The notes beneath the pieces are model-generated. The model worked only from the letters and a program-made list of their open reading frames with translations. It was not told the DNA's origin and searched no databases. From Pseudomonas sp. AKS31 (GTDB lineage Bacteria; Pseudomonadota; Gammaproteobacteria; Pseudomonadales; Pseudomonadaceae): 64,000 nt of DNA. Positions 1-11,314 of the stretch are shown in pieces (position 1 is the first letter of the stretch; every line of letters begins with the position of its first letter). The translations under genes and the position numbers were made by a program. The stretch covers positions 618,179 through 682,178 of the forward strand of contig NZ_JAMLFX010000003.1 in NCBI RefSeq assembly GCF_023634765.1, written 5' to 3'.

Positions 1-390
1 ATCGATTTCGTCTAGCGCATCCTGCAGTTCTTTGCGCGATTCGGCGAGTTTGTCTTTGCGTTTGTTGATCTTCTCCGGGTCGCCTTTCTTCATGGCTTTG
101 TCGAGATCAGCCTGGCGCTGGCTCACTTCGTGTTTGGCTTCGAGCACCTTGTTTTCGCGCTCTTTCTTCAGGCCGGCGTCGGTGCAATGCTCGGTCACTT
201 CGCGCAAGGCCGTTTCCAGGCCTGCCTGCTGATCGGCATTGCCGCGCGATTTCGCCTGTTCGATCTGATTCATGATGCCCTGCTTCTTGGCAGCGCAACC
301 GGTCAGACCCGGGGCGTCTTCGTCGGCCATCACAGGGGCGGCCATCACGCCGCAAAGGGTCAGCATGGCGAGCGGTGCGAGAAATTTCAT
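1..390 (-). CDS. DUF1090 family periplasmic protein (3' end outside window)
   Basis: The frame opens at the ATG complementary to 388-390 and runs off the left edge after 130 codons without a stop, so the C-terminus is missing. It begins with a typical signal peptide (MKFLAPLAMLTLCGVMAAP, then VMA-DED), so the product should be periplasmic. The mature part has two Cys (GLTGCAAKK and TEHCTDAG) and a long, highly charged Lys/Glu/Asp-rich helix. This is the pattern of the DUF1090/YqjC family of small periplasmic proteins, whose function is not established. It is transcribed in the same direction as ligB, 97 bp downstream of the ligB stop. Confidence 0.8.
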   Translation of the reverse strand, partial: MKFLAPLAMLTLCGVMAAPVMADEDAPGLTGCAAKKQGIMNQIEQAKSRGNADQQAGLETALREVTEHCTDAGLKKERENKVLEAKHEVSQRQADLDKAMKKGDPEKINKRKDKLAESRKELQDALDEID

Positions 391-487
391 AAAAGCTCCA
401 TGTGCAAAGGCAATCGGGTCGGGGCGGCACTGCGCTGTTGGAGCGCCTGGGTAGTGGTTGGGTTCCCGGCGTACCGGGATTGCGTGC

Positions 488-2179
<1,692 letters not shown>

Positions 2180-2281
2180 TCAGGGGGAATGCTTGAAGGT
2201 TAGAAGACGATTGGGGGCTTGGCAGGTGGGGTGTTTTGCGGGGTGTGTCTGGTCGGGAAGTGATGTTGGTCCGGCTGGCCT

Positions 2282-2307
2282 CTTCGCGAGCAGGCTCGCT
2301 CCCACAG
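2282..2307. repeat. Single REP half-element (GCGAGCAGGCTCGC type)
   Basis: A lone copy of the Pseudomonas repeat with core GCGAGCAGGCTCGC followed by TCCCACAGG, between ligB and metK. It matches one arm of the paired elements at 9899-9986 and 56009-56097. No second arm is present here. Confidence 0.7.
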
Positions 2308-2325
2308 GGAGGTATTTCAGGCATG

Positions 2326-2363
2326 AAAAAGCCCCGCACGGCGCGAACCGTGCGGGGCTTTTT
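2326..2363. terminator. Rho-independent terminator of metK
   Basis: A perfect GC-rich stem (AGCCCCGCACGG / CCGTGCGGGGCT) around a short loop, flanked by A-run and T-run, 17 bp after the metK stop. The flanking A and T tracts make it able to act in both directions, but only metK converges on it closely. Confidence 0.9.
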
Positions 2364-2380
2364 GTACCGCCGGGGAAGTC

Positions 2381-3571
2381 TTACAGACCAGCAGCAGAAC
2401 GCAGGGCGTCGGCGCGGTCGGTTTTTTCCCAGGTGAACGTGGTGAAGGTGTCTTCGCCAACGGTCTTGGTCTGTGACGCCCGACCGAAGTGGCCGTAGGC
2501 TGCAGTTTCCTGGTACATCGGGTGCAGCAGGTCGAGCATGGTGGTGATTGCGTATGGGCGCAGGTCGAACACTTCGCGGACCAGTTTGATGATCTTGTCA
2601 TCGCTGATCTTGCCGGTGCCGAAGGTGTTCAGCGAGATCGAGGTCGGCTGAGCCACACCGATCGCGTAGGAAACCTGGATCTCGCAACGCTCGGCCAGGC
2701 CGGCAGCGACGATGTTCTTGGCCACGTAACGGCCAGCGTAGGCCGCCGAACGGTCAACCTTCGATGGATCTTTACCGGAGAACGCGCCGCCGCCGTGACG
2801 GGCCATGCCGCCGTAGCTGTCGACGATGATCTTGCGACCGGTCAGACCGCAGTCACCTACCGGGCCGCCAATGATGAACTGGCCGGTCGGGTTGATATGG
2901 AACTGGGTGTCTTTGCTCAGCAGTTCGGCAGGCAGCACGTGCTTGACGATCAGCTCCATCACGCCTTCGCGCAGGTCTTTGTACGACACTTCAGGGTTGT
3001 GCTGGGTCGACAGGACAACTGCGTCGATACCGACAACTTTGCCGCCTTCGTAACGGCAAGTCACTTGCGACTTGGCGTCCGGACGCAGCCAAGGCAGCAG
3101 ACCCGATTTACGGGCTTCGGCCTGGCGCTGCACCAGTTGGTGCGAGAAGGTGATCGGCGCTGGCATCAAAACGTCGGTTTCGTTGCTGGCGTAGCCGAAC
3201 ATCAGGCCCTGGTCGCCGGCGCCCTGATCTTCAGGCTTGGCACGGTCAACACCCTGGTTGATGTCTGGGGATTGCTTGCCGATGATGTTCATCACGCCGC
3301 AGGTCGCGCCGTCGAAACCGACTTCGGAGCTGGTGTAGCCGATGTCGCAAATCACATCACGAACGATCTGCTCCAGGTCGACCCAGGCGCTGGTGGTCAC
3401 TTCACCGGCAACGATGGCCACGCCGGTCTTGACCAGGGTTTCCACGGCAACGCGTGCGTGTTTGTCCTGGGCAATAATGGCGTCCAGCACCGCATCGGAA
3501 ATCTGGTCGGCGATTTTATCCGGATGCCCTTCGGACACGGACTCGGAGGTGAAGAGGGAGTATTCGCTCAT
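2381..3571 (-). CDS. metK: S-adenosylmethionine synthase
   Basis: 396 aa, full length. It makes S-adenosylmethionine from methionine and ATP. Visible family signatures are GHPDK at residues 15-19, GAGDQG near 120 (methionine/ATP site), and the glycine-rich [16 protein letters not shown] loop near 260-275. It lies 18 bp behind the ArsR/methyltransferase regulator gene, so both are probably on one transcript that ends at the terminator at 2326-2363. Placement next to a regulator with a SAM-binding fold suggests methionine-cycle control. Confidence 0.98.
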   Translation of the reverse strand: MSEYSLFTSESVSEGHPDKIADQISDAVLDAIIAQDKHARVAVETLVKTGVAIVAGEVTTSAWVDLEQIVRDVICDIGYTSSEVGFDGATCGVMNIIGKQSPDINQGVDRAKPEDQGAGDQGLMFGYASNETDVLMPAPITFSHQLVQRQAEARKSGLLPWLRPDAKSQVTCRYEGGKVVGIDAVVLSTQHNPEVSYKDLREGVMELIVKHVLPAELLSKDTQFHINPTGQFIIGGPVGDCGLTGRKIIVDSYGGMARHGGGAFSGKDPSKVDRSAAYAGRYVAKNIVAAGLAERCEIQVSYAIGVAQPTSISLNTFGTGKISDDKIIKLVREVFDLRPYAITTMLDLLHPMYQETAAYGHFGRASQTKTVGEDTFTTFTWEKTDRADALRSAAGL

Positions 3572-3589
3572 CTCGATGTTTTCCTGAAT

Positions 3590-4585
3590 TTACCGATGGT
3601 GAGTGTCGCCAGCCGGTCGCTGAAAGTGGCGAACCTGGATCTGGAAACCATTACGTAAGCCTACATAGAGGCTGTCCCCGGGAACGAGTCCCGCAGCGGT
3701 GGCCCAACGGGCCAAATCGTCCTGTTCAAACCCCAACCACAGATCACCGCAGGCCTCCCTGGCCCAACTCTGGTTGTGGCTACATAACTCTGTCACGAGC
3801 AAACTACCGCCCGGTTGTAGCAGCTTGGCCATATGCTTGAGCGCATCGGCCGGCGCGGCGAAATGGTGCAACACCATATTCAACACCACGCAATCGGCCG
3901 TAAGGCTTGTGCCATTCAATGCATCGGCCAATTGCAGGCTGACGTTAGCCAGCTGTTCACGTTCACATACCTGACGCGCCAGTTCGAGCATCGCCGGGCT
4001 GTTGTCCAGCGCGGTTACGGTGCCGAAGCGACGGGCCAGTTCCGGCAGAAAAGCACCATCGCCGGGGCCGACTTCAATGGCCGTGGCTTCGCCATTGAAG
4101 TTCAGTTTGTCGAGCAGGGCCAGCACGCTGTCACGGTACTGCGGCAGGCCTGCGATCAAGTCTTGCTGGGCACGGAATTTCTCCGCGACCCGGGCGAAAA
4201 AGTCCTGGCTGGCGGCGGCACGTTGGCCGTGAACCTGTTCGATGCGTGCTTGCACGTCGTCAGGCAGTGCCAGATGGTCGACTTCTTCTAACAATGCCGC
4301 GTGCAACTTGCCACCCAGCAGTTCGGTGTGGGGCAGGGCGCGGCGATAAAAAATCGCGTTGCCTTCGCGGCGCGTCGCCACCAGACCAGCCTGGGCCAGC
4401 ACCTTGAGGTGATGACTCATGCCCGACTGGCCAATGCCGAAAATCTGCGCCAGCTCCAGAACACCGAACGAATCGTTGGCCAGCGCGCGCAATACATTCA
4501 GCCGCAACGGATCGCCGCCGGCCTTGCACAGGGCCGCCAGCTCGTCGCAATCGTCAGGGCGAATGGAAGGCATGGGTAAGTTCAT
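3590..4585 (-). CDS. ArsR-family regulator fused to a SAM-dependent methyltransferase domain
   Basis: 331 aa in two domains. Residues about 12-95 form an ArsR/SmtB winged helix (recognition region GIGQSGMSHHLKVLAQAGL). Residues about 145-310 form a class I methyltransferase fold with glycine-rich motif I (EVGPGDGAFLPEL) and a later VLNMVLHHF segment. No metal-binding Cys pair of classical ArsR proteins is apparent. Position directly upstream of metK fits a sensor of SAM or S-adenosylhomocysteine, similar in idea to the SahR type of ArsR regulator; that link is inference. A perfect inverted repeat at 4627-4650, 42 bp before the start codon, is a likely autoregulatory operator. Confidence 0.88.
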   Translation of the reverse strand: MNLPMPSIRPDDCDELAALCKAGGDPLRLNVLRALANDSFGVLELAQIFGIGQSGMSHHLKVLAQAGLVATRREGNAIFYRRALPHTELLGGKLHAALLEEVDHLALPDDVQARIEQVHGQRAAASQDFFARVAEKFRAQQDLIAGLPQYRDSVLALLDKLNFNGEATAIEVGPGDGAFLPELARRFGTVTALDNSPAMLELARQVCEREQLANVSLQLADALNGTSLTADCVVLNMVLHHFAAPADALKHMAKLLQPGGSLLVTELCSHNQSWAREACGDLWLGFEQDDLARWATAAGLVPGDSLYVGLRNGFQIQVRHFQRPAGDTHHR

Positions 4586-4626
4586 AGGGCTGGCAGTCTA
4601 GAGAGGGGGGCAAATCATCGCAAGGC

Positions 4627-4650
4627 CAATATCAAAAAGTTTTGATATTG
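4627..4650. promoter_or_regulatory. Perfect 11-bp inverted repeat, likely operator of the ArsR-type regulator
   Basis: Arms CAATATCAAAA and TTTTGATATTG are separated by AG. It lies 42 bp upstream of the ArsR/methyltransferase start and about 195 bp upstream of tkt, which is transcribed the other way. The size and symmetry suit a dimeric winged-helix repressor, so autoregulation plus control of metK is the simplest reading. Confidence 0.6.
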
Positions 4651-4844
4651 CTCGATAAATGGCACTTCTCACGAGACGGTTAACTCTACAAACGACTAGC
4701 GGAAAGGTTTCACCAACAGAAAGCGCCGCTATCCATTGGAAAAACGCCCCCCGATGACTATCTGTCATTGCCCCGAGGCGCTCCGGTGAGGGAAAATGCC
4801 CTCCTTTTTTCCGTTTCGACTTACCAGAACCCAGGAGATCAGCG

Positions 4845-6842
4845 ATGCCTAGCCGTCGTGAGCGTGCCAACGCCATTCGTGCCCTCAGCATGGATGCCGT
4901 GCAAAAAGCCAACAGCGGCCATCCCGGTGCCCCTATGGGTATGGCAGATATCGCCGAAGTGCTTTGGCGCGACTACCTCAAGCACAACCCGAGCAACCCA
5001 TCGTTCGCCGACCGTGACCGCTTCGTGCTGTCCAACGGTCACGGCTCGATGTTGATCTACTCGCTGCTGCACCTGACCGGTTACGACCTGTCGATCGACG
5101 ACCTCAAGCAGTTCCGTCAACTGCACAGCCGCACCCCGGGCCACCCGGAATTCGGTTACACCCCGGGCGTTGAAACCACTACCGGCCCATTGGGTCAGGG
5201 CCTGGCCAACGCAGTGGGCTTCGCCCTGGCTGAAAAGGTACTGGGCGCGCAGTTCAACCGTCCAGGCCACGACATTGTTGACCACCACACCTACGTGTTC
5301 CTGGGTGATGGCTGCATGATGGAAGGCATTTCCCACGAAGTCGCTTCCCTGGCCGGTACGCTGGGTCTGGGCAAACTGATCGCTTTCTACGATGACAACG
5401 GCATCTCCATCGACGGCGAAGTCGAAGGCTGGTTCACCGATGACACCCCGAAGCGTTTTGAATCCTACAACTGGCAAGTGATCCGCAACGTTGACGGTCA
5501 CGACCCGGAAGAGATCAAGACCGCCATCGAAACCGCGCGCAAAAGCCCGCTGCCGACGCTGATCTGCTGCAAGACCACCATCGGTTTCGGTTCGCCGAAC
5601 AAGCAAGGCAAAGAAGACTGCCACGGCGCGCCATTGGGTGACGCGGAAATCGCCCTGACCCGCCAGGCGCTGAACTGGAACCACGGCCCGTTCGAAATCC
5701 CTGCCGACATTTATGCCGAGTGGGATGCCAAGGAAAAAGGTCGCGCGGCCGAAGCCGAGTGGGATCAGCGTTTCGCTGCTTACTCCGCTGCGTTCCCGAC
5801 CGAAGCCAACGAGTTGGTACGTCGCCTGAGCGGCGAGCTGCCAGCTGACTTCTCGGAAAAAGCTTCGGCTTACATCGCTGAAGTTGCGGCCAAAGGCGAA
5901 ACCATCGCCAGCCGTAAAGCCAGCCAGAACACCCTGAACGCGTTCGGCCCGTTGCTGCCGGAACTGCTCGGCGGCTCCGCTGACCTGGCCGGTTCCAACC
6001 TGACCCTGTGGAAAGGTTGCAAAGGCGTCAGCGCTGAAGATGCCAGCGGTAACTACATGTACTACGGCGTGCGCGAATTCGGCATGACCGCAATCATGAA
6101 CGGCGTGACCCTGCACGGCGGCCTGGTGCCTTACGGCGCGACCTTCCTGATGTTCATGGAATACGCCCGCAACGCGGTGCGCATGTCGGCACTGATGAAG
6201 CAGCGCGTGATCCATGTCTACACCCACGACTCCATCGGTCTGGGCGAAGACGGCCCGACGCACCAGCCGATCGAGCAACTGACCAGCCTGCGCACTACCC
6301 CGAACCTCGACACCTGGCGCCCAGCCGATGCCGTGGAGTCGGCTGTGGCCTGGAAAAACGCTCTGGAGCGCAAGGACGGCCCATCGGCGCTGATCTTCTC
6401 GCGTCAGAACCTGCAGCACCAGGAACGCGATGCCGGCCAGATTGCCGACATCAGCCGTGGCGGTTACGTGCTGAAGGACTGCGCAGGCGAGCCTGAGCTG
6501 ATCCTGATTGCCACCGGTTCGGAAGTCGGCCTGGCGGTTCAGGCTTTCGACAAACTGACCGAGCAAGGTCGCAAGGTGCGTGTGGTGTCCATGCCGTGCA
6601 CCAGCGTGTTCGACGCTCAGGACGCAGGCTACAAGCAATCGGTTCTGCCGTTGCAGGTCAGCGCGCGTATCGCGATCGAAGCGGCTCACGCCGACTTCTG
6701 GTTCAAGTACGTGGGCCTAGAAGGTCGCGTGATCGGCATGACCACCTACGGCGAATCGGCGCCGGCTTCGGCACTGTTCGAAGAGTTCGGCTTCACCCTG
6801 GAAAACATCCTGGGTCAGGCTGAAGAACTGCTGGAAGACTAA
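4845..6842 (+). CDS. tktA: Transketolase
   Basis: 665 aa, complete. It transfers two-carbon ketol units in the pentose phosphate pathway with thiamine diphosphate. Landmarks are the substrate His in [10 protein letters not shown] near residue 26, the ThDP/metal motif GDGCMMEG near 155, the second-domain [13 protein letters not shown], and the active-site [14 protein letters not shown] loop near 465. The shine-dalgarno AGGAG sits 9 bp before the ATG. It starts a same-strand run with epd, pgk and fda, joining pentose phosphate, erythrose-4-phosphate and lower glycolytic steps. Confidence 0.98.
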   Translation: MPSRRERANAIRALSMDAVQKANSGHPGAPMGMADIAEVLWRDYLKHNPSNPSFADRDRFVLSNGHGSMLIYSLLHLTGYDLSIDDLKQFRQLHSRTPGHPEFGYTPGVETTTGPLGQGLANAVGFALAEKVLGAQFNRPGHDIVDHHTYVFLGDGCMMEGISHEVASLAGTLGLGKLIAFYDDNGISIDGEVEGWFTDDTPKRFESYNWQVIRNVDGHDPEEIKTAIETARKSPLPTLICCKTTIGFGSPNKQGKEDCHGAPLGDAEIALTRQALNWNHGPFEIPADIYAEWDAKEKGRAAEAEWDQRFAAYSAAFPTEANELVRRLSGELPADFSEKASAYIAEVAAKGETIASRKASQNTLNAFGPLLPELLGGSADLAGSNLTLWKGCKGVSAEDASGNYMYYGVREFGMTAIMNGVTLHGGLVPYGATFLMFMEYARNAVRMSALMKQRVIHVYTHDSIGLGEDGPTHQPIEQLTSLRTTPNLDTWRPADAVESAVAWKNALERKDGPSALIFSRQNLQHQERDAGQIADISRGGYVLKDCAGEPELILIATGSEVGLAVQAFDKLTEQGRKVRVVSMPCTSVFDAQDAGYKQSVLPLQVSARIAIEAAHADFWFKYVGLEGRVIGMTTYGESAPASALFEEFGFTLENILGQAEELLED

Positions 6843-6880
6843 GCAGTACGAATGCGGTGGCCCCGGCCACCGCGTTCCCC

Positions 6881-6965
6881 TGTAGGAGCTGCCGAAGGCT
6901 GCGATCTTTTGATCTTGATCTTAAAAAACAGGATCAAAAGATCGCAGCCTTCGGCAGCTCCTACA
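6881..6965. repeat. Paired REP element (GGAGCTGCCGAAGGC type)
   Basis: Two near-perfect inverted arms of about 35 bp (TGTAGGAGCTGCCGAAGGC... and its complement) around a short A/T-rich centre, between tktA and epd. As RNA it would make a long hairpin. The same family occurs at 24341, 43919, 44531, 47506 and 50702. Confidence 0.9.
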
Positions 6966-7002
6966 TGGGGTTATGTTGTTAGCGAACACTATCGAGAACC
7001 CC

Positions 7003-8055
7003 ATGCCTCAACCGCGTCCTTACAAAGTTGCACTCAACGGCTACGGCCGCATTGGTCGTTGCGTCTTGCGTGCGTTGTTTGAGCGAGGCGAGAAGGCCGG
7101 GTTTGAAATTGTCGCAATCAACGATCTGGCCGACATGGCCAGCATCGAATACCTGACACGCTTCGACTCCACCCACGGCCGCTTTCCGGGCGAAGTGCGA
7201 GTAGAAGGCGATTGTCTGCATATTAATGGCGACTGCGTGAAGGTGCTGCGCAGTGCCACCCCCGAAGGCATCGATTGGGCGTCGCTGGGCGTCGATCTGG
7301 TGCTCGAATGCTCCGGCGCCTACAACACCCGTGAAGACGGCCAGCGTTTCCTTAACGCCGGCGCGCCGCGCGTGCTGTTCTCGCAGCCGATGGCCAGCGA
7401 GGCGGATGTCGATGCCACCATCGTTTACGGCGTCAATCAGGACTGCCTGACCGGCGACGAACTGCTGGTGTCCAACGCCTCCTGCACCACCAACTGCGGT
7501 GTGCCGCTGTTGCGCTTGCTCGACAAGGCGATCGGCCTCGATTACGTGTCGATCACCACGATTCACTCGGCGATGAACGATCAGCCGGTGATCGACGCCT
7601 ATCACCACGAAGACCTGCGCCGCACGCGTTCGGCGTTCCAGTCGGTGATCCCGGTGTCCACTGGTCTGGCGCGCGGTATCGAGCGCCTGCTGCCGGAACT
7701 TGCCGGGCGAATTCAGGCCAAAGCCGTACGCGTGCCCACGGTCAACGTGTCCTGCCTCGACATCACGATGCAGACCGCCACCGCGACCGATGCCAATGAG
7801 GTCAACCGGATCCTGCGCGAAGCCGCCACCAACGGCCCGCTCAAAGGCCTGCTGGCCTACACCGAGTTGCCCCACGCCAGCTGTGATTTTAATCATGACC
7901 CACATTCGGCCATCGTCGATGCCAGTCAGACCCGTGTCTCCGGCCCCAAACTGGTGAACATCCTGGCCTGGTTCGACAACGAGTGGGGTTTTGCCAACCG
8001 AATGCTGGACGTTGCAGAACACTATCTGCAAACAGCAACTTCAAAAAAACCGTAG
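7003..8055 (+). CDS. epd: D-erythrose-4-phosphate dehydrogenase
   Basis: 350 aa, GAPDH fold. Oxidises erythrose 4-phosphate to 4-phosphoerythronate with NAD+, the first step of deoxyxylulose-independent pyridoxal phosphate synthesis. NAD-binding NGYGRIGR is at residues 12-19 and the catalytic Cys is in SNASCTTNC near 160. I chose the ATG at 7003 (MPQPRPYK) over an in-frame start 30 bp upstream that lies close to the REP element. Its stop codon overlaps the pgk ribosome binding site, so the two are closely coupled. A plain GAPDH role cannot be fully excluded, but position between tkt and pgk is the classic epd context. Confidence 0.93.
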   Translation: MPQPRPYKVALNGYGRIGRCVLRALFERGEKAGFEIVAINDLADMASIEYLTRFDSTHGRFPGEVRVEGDCLHINGDCVKVLRSATPEGIDWASLGVDLVLECSGAYNTREDGQRFLNAGAPRVLFSQPMASEADVDATIVYGVNQDCLTGDELLVSNASCTTNCGVPLLRLLDKAIGLDYVSITTIHSAMNDQPVIDAYHHEDLRRTRSAFQSVIPVSTGLARGIERLLPELAGRIQAKAVRVPTVNVSCLDITMQTATATDANEVNRILREAATNGPLKGLLAYTELPHASCDFNHDPHSAIVDASQTRVSGPKLVNILAWFDNEWGFANRMLDVAEHYLQTATSKKP

Positions 8056-8067
8056 GAAGTGCGACCC

Positions 8068-9231
8068 ATGACCGTGTTGAAGATGTCCGACCTCGATCTG
8101 CAAGGTAAGCGCGTATTGATCCGCGAAGACCTCAACGTCCCAGTCAAGGACGGTGTTGTCACCAGCGATGCGCGTATCCTGGCTTCGCTGCCGACCATCA
8201 AGCTGGCCCTGGAAAAAGGTGCGGCCGTGATGGTCTGCTCGCACCTTGGCCGTCCGACCGAAGGCGAATTCTCCGCCGAGAACAGCCTCAAGCCAGTCGC
8301 TGACTACCTGAGCAAGGCCTTGGGCCGTGAAGTGCCGCTGGTGGCTGACTACCTGGGCGGCGTGGACGTCAAGGCCGGCGACATCGTGCTGTTCGAAAAC
8401 GTGCGCTTCAACAAAGGCGAGAAAAAGAACGCTGACGAACTGGCTCAGCAATACGCCGCCCTGTGCGACGTGTTCGTGATGGACGCGTTCGGCACCGCTC
8501 ACCGCGCCGAAGGTTCGACCCACGGCGTGGCCAAATTCGCCAAGGTTGCGGCTGCTGGCCCGTTGCTGGCCGCTGAACTGGACGCACTGGGCAAAGCCCT
8601 CGGTGCGCCGGCCAAGCCAATGGCGGCCATCGTTGCCGGCTCCAAGGTGTCGACCAAACTCGACGTGCTGAACAGCCTGAGCCAGATCTGCGATCAACTG
8701 ATCGTCGGCGGCGGCATCGCCAACACCTTCCTCGCGGCGGCCGGTCACCCGGTTGGCAAATCGCTTTACGAACCGGATCTGCTCGACACTGCGCGCGCCA
8801 TCGCTGCCAAAGTCAGCGTGCCACTGCCGGTCGACGTGGTGGTTGCCAAGGAATTCGCCGAAACTGCAGAAGCCACCGTCAAGCTGATCGCTGACGTTGC
8901 TGCCGACGACATGATTCTGGACATTGGCCCGCAAACCGCAGCCAACTTCGCCGAACTGCTGAAATCTTCGAAAACTATCCTGTGGAACGGTCCGGTCGGC
9001 GTGTTCGAATTCGACCAGTTCGGCAACGGCACCAAAGTGCTGGCCCAGGCCATCGCTGAAAGCTCGGCGTTCTCCATTGCCGGCGGTGGCGACACCCTGG
9101 CTGCGATCGATAAATATGGCGTGGCTGAGCAAATCTCCTACATTTCCACCGGTGGCGGCGCGTTCCTCGAATTCGTCGAGGGCAAAGTGCTGCCAGCCGT
9201 TGAAGTCCTGGAAAGCCGGGCCAAGGCCTGA
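8068..9231 (+). CDS. pgk: Phosphoglycerate kinase
   Basis: 387 aa, complete two-domain kinase that interconverts 1,3-bisphosphoglycerate and 3-phosphoglycerate. Seen: N-terminal [10 protein letters not shown] with substrate-binding Arg/Asp/Asn, CSHLGRP near 60, and the C-terminal nucleotide site [10 protein letters not shown] near 330 with [14 protein letters not shown]. The ATG at 8068 is preferred over a GTG 9 bp upstream because AGGAAG at 8054-8059 is spaced correctly for 8068 only. Confidence 0.98.
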   Translation: MTVLKMSDLDLQGKRVLIREDLNVPVKDGVVTSDARILASLPTIKLALEKGAAVMVCSHLGRPTEGEFSAENSLKPVADYLSKALGREVPLVADYLGGVDVKAGDIVLFENVRFNKGEKKNADELAQQYAALCDVFVMDAFGTAHRAEGSTHGVAKFAKVAAAGPLLAAELDALGKALGAPAKPMAAIVAGSKVSTKLDVLNSLSQICDQLIVGGGIANTFLAAAGHPVGKSLYEPDLLDTARAIAAKVSVPLPVDVVVAKEFAETAEATVKLIADVAADDMILDIGPQTAANFAELLKSSKTILWNGPVGVFEFDQFGNGTKVLAQAIAESSAFSIAGGGDTLAAIDKYGVAEQISYISTGGGAFLEFVEGKVLPAVEVLESRAKA

Positions 9232-9265
9232 GGCCGCCCGTTTGGCCAGGCAAAGGAGTGTTTAC

Positions 9266-9487
9266 ATGGTCAAGTCGTTAGCGCTGTTGTTGCTGACCGG
9301 TACGCTGGCGGCCTGCGGGAGTAACCCGAAGGCCGAAGCCACGCCGGCGCCGAGCGAGTCGCAGAAGGGCTGCTATCAGGCCGACTGGCAGGCCGAAACC
9401 AACCCGGTGCTGAACAAGCGTTCGGGGCCGGACGGTCTGGACAAATACGAGACGCAAACCCCGGCCAAGGAACATGGTTGTCCTTGA
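9266..9487 (+). CDS. Small lipoprotein of unknown function
   Basis: 73 aa. The start codon follows an AAAGGAG ribosome site 8 bp away. A short signal sequence ends in the lipobox LAAC (Cys18), so the mature product is a roughly 56-residue lipoprotein with two further Cys (KGCYQAD and HGCP at the C-terminus) that could form a disulfide. I do not recognise a domain. It sits in the conserved Pseudomonas pgk-fda interval, 34 bp behind pgk and 57 bp before the MliC-like gene. Confidence 0.8.
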   Translation: MVKSLALLLLTGTLAACGSNPKAEATPAPSESQKGCYQADWQAETNPVLNKRSGPDGLDKYETQTPAKEHGCP

Positions 9488-9511
9488 CGGGTCTGACTCT
9501 TTAACTCAGGG

Positions 9512-9531
9512 CTGGCGGCGTGCGCCGTCAG
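9512..9531 (+). promoter_or_regulatory. Short hairpin before the MliC-like gene
   Basis: CTGGCGGCG and CGCCGTCAG form a 9-bp stem (one G-T pair) with a 2-nt gap, ending 2 bp before the GAGGAA ribosome site of the next gene. There is no T-run after it, so it is not a terminator. It could tune translation; this is inference from structure only. Confidence 0.35.
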
Positions 9532-9544
9532 TCGAGGAACACGG

Positions 9545-9877
9545 ATGAAAGGCTTGATCGCCATTGCGGCGTTGGCATTGTTGGGCGGTTGCGCGCAGTT
9601 GAACCTGTTTCAGTCGTCCGCCCCGGCGGATCACTGGACCACCTGGACCTGCGACAGCCAAGCCAAAGTGCTGTGGCGTTACGCCGATGCCGGCCAGAAG
9701 GAAGTCGACGTTCGGCTGGGTGGCGGTGACCAGGTCTATCGCCTGAAAGAAGAGCCGGGCGCTTCGGGCACGCTGTACAGCGACGGCATGCTGGCGTTTC
9801 ACGTCAAGGGTGACGAAGGCCTGGTGTACTGGGTCGCCACCAATGACCTGATCGGCCGCGGCTGCAAAGCGCAGTAA
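9545..9877 (+). CDS. MliC-family lipoprotein (putative C-type lysozyme inhibitor)
   Basis: 110 aa. A signal peptide with lipobox LGGC (Cys16) precedes an about 80-residue beta-rich domain with the MliC pattern: WTCDSQAKVLWRYAD, VRLGG, YRLKEEPGASG, Y-SDGMLAFHVKG, and a C-terminal Cys (GRGCKAQ) that would pair with the Cys after WT. MliC proteins are anchored in the outer membrane facing the periplasm and block C-type lysozyme. Whether this copy inhibits lysozyme is inferred from family only. It is probably co-transcribed with pgk and the 73-aa lipoprotein gene. Confidence 0.8.
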   Translation: MKGLIAIAALALLGGCAQLNLFQSSAPADHWTTWTCDSQAKVLWRYADAGQKEVDVRLGGGDQVYRLKEEPGASGTLYSDGMLAFHVKGDEGLVYWVATNDLIGRGCKAQ

Positions 9878-9898
9878 TTGACACACCACAGTTCTAAT

Positions 9899-9986
9899 GT
9901 GGGAGCGAGCCTGCTCGCGAAAGCGGTCTGACAGGCACTGCATCGCTGACTGCAAGATTGCTTTCGCGAGCAGGCTCGCTCCCACA
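9899..9986. repeat. Paired REP element (GGAGCGAGCCTGCTCGC type)
   Basis: Inverted arms TGTGGGAGCGAGCCTGCTCG and its complement flank about 35 bp of unrelated sequence. It lies in the 250-bp gap between the MliC-like gene and fda and could act as a transcript boundary. Confidence 0.9.
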
Positions 9987-10127
9987 GGGACTGTGCAGGT
10001 TTCCAAGATTTGCTTTATCGAATCACCAGACCGGGCCTCAACCCCCGATCTGCAATCACTTGAATAGCCGCCGCCGCTCCGGCAGGCTGGCACGATTAAC
10101 GACCCTCAACCGGGAGAGACACACACA

Positions 10128-11192
10128 ATGGCACTTATCAGCATGCGCCAGATGTTGGACCACGCAGCCGAATTCGGCTACGGCGTTCCAGCTTTCAACG
10201 TCAACAACCTTGAGCAGATGCGCGCCATCATGGAAGCCGCTGACAAGACTGACTCCCCGGTGATCGTCCAGGCTTCGGCCGGCGCCCGTAAATACGCCGG
10301 CGCACCTTTCCTGCGTCACCTGATCCTCGCCGCGATCGAAGAGTTCCCGCACATCCCGGTGTGCATGCACCAGGACCACGGCACCAGCCCTGACGTCTGC
10401 CAGCGTTCGATTCAACTGGGCTTCAGCTCGGTGATGATGGACGGCTCGCTGGGCGAAGACGGCAAGACCCCGACCGACTACGACTACAACGTCCGCGTTA
10501 CCCAACAAACCGTGGCCATGGCTCACGCCTGCGGCGTTTCGGTAGAAGGCGAGCTGGGCTGCCTGGGTTCGCTGGAAACCGGCATGGCCGGTGAAGAAGA
10601 CGGCATCGGCGCCGAAGGCGTTCTGGATCACAGCCAAATGCTGACCGACCCGGAAGAAGCCGCTGACTTCGTAAAACGCACCCAAGTCGATGCCCTGGCC
10701 ATCGCCATCGGCACCAGCCACGGCGCCTACAAGTTCACCAAGCCACCTACCGGTGACGTGCTGGCCATCGACCGCATCAAGGAAATCCACAAACGCATCC
10801 CGAACACCCACCTGGTGATGCACGGTTCGTCCTCGGTGCCACAAGAGTGGCTGGCGATCATCAACCAATACGGCGGCGACATCAAAGAGACCTACGGCGT
10901 ACCGGTTGAAGAAATCGTCGAAGGCATCAAGCACGGCGTGCGCAAGGTCAACATCGACACCGACCTGCGCCTGGCATCCACCGGTGCGATGCGTCGCCTG
11001 ATGGCCACCAACCCGAGCGAATTCGACCCGCGTAAATTCTTCGGCGCGACTGTTACTGCAATGCGTGATGTTTGTATCGCTCGTTACGAAGCGTTTGGTA
11101 CTGCCGGTAATGCTTCGAAGATCAAACCGATCTCGCTGGAAGCGATGTATCAGCGTTATCTGAAGGGTGAGTTGAACGCCAAGGTAAACTGA
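10128..11192 (+). CDS. fda: Class II fructose-1,6-bisphosphate aldolase
   Basis: 354 aa, zinc-dependent class II aldolase that splits fructose 1,6-bisphosphate into DHAP and glyceraldehyde 3-phosphate. Zn-ligand regions are MHQDHG near residue 83, SVEGELG near 140, SHGAYKF near 205 and MHGSSS near 230. It closes the tkt-epd-pgk-fda run and is followed by a strong terminator. The 3' end of this gene has a decayed copy at about 11924-12040 (see findings). Confidence 0.97.
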   Translation: MALISMRQMLDHAAEFGYGVPAFNVNNLEQMRAIMEAADKTDSPVIVQASAGARKYAGAPFLRHLILAAIEEFPHIPVCMHQDHGTSPDVCQRSIQLGFSSVMMDGSLGEDGKTPTDYDYNVRVTQQTVAMAHACGVSVEGELGCLGSLETGMAGEEDGIGAEGVLDHSQMLTDPEEAADFVKRTQVDALAIAIGTSHGAYKFTKPPTGDVLAIDRIKEIHKRIPNTHLVMHGSSSVPQEWLAIINQYGGDIKETYGVPVEEIVEGIKHGVRKVNIDTDLRLASTGAMRRLMATNPSEFDPRKFFGATVTAMRDVCIARYEAFGTAGNASKIKPISLEAMYQRYLKGELNAKVN

Positions 11193-11216
11193 GCCTGAGC
11201 GTTAAACTGGTTTAAA

Positions 11217-11245
11217 AGAAACCCGCCGGGAGGCGGGTTTTTTGT
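11217..11245 (+). terminator. Rho-independent terminator of fda
   Basis: Stem ACCCGCC / GGCGGGT with GGGA loop followed by six T. Related but degraded versions of this terminator occur near 12015-12040 and at 13573-13605. Confidence 0.9.
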
Positions 11246-11314
11246 GGGCGACTGTTTCGCCTGATGAAAATGCGCCTTCATGAAGGCGCACTTCGTTGGT
11301 GAATGTAAGAATGA

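Noticed and set aside
4839..6689. Long minus-strand open frame opposite tktA (616 codons), and similar long frames opposite pgk, dgcA, betT and the GMC gene.
   Set aside because: These are shadows typical of high-GC codon use opposite highly expressed genes; their translations are rich in His/Arg/Gln/Val without domain patterns.
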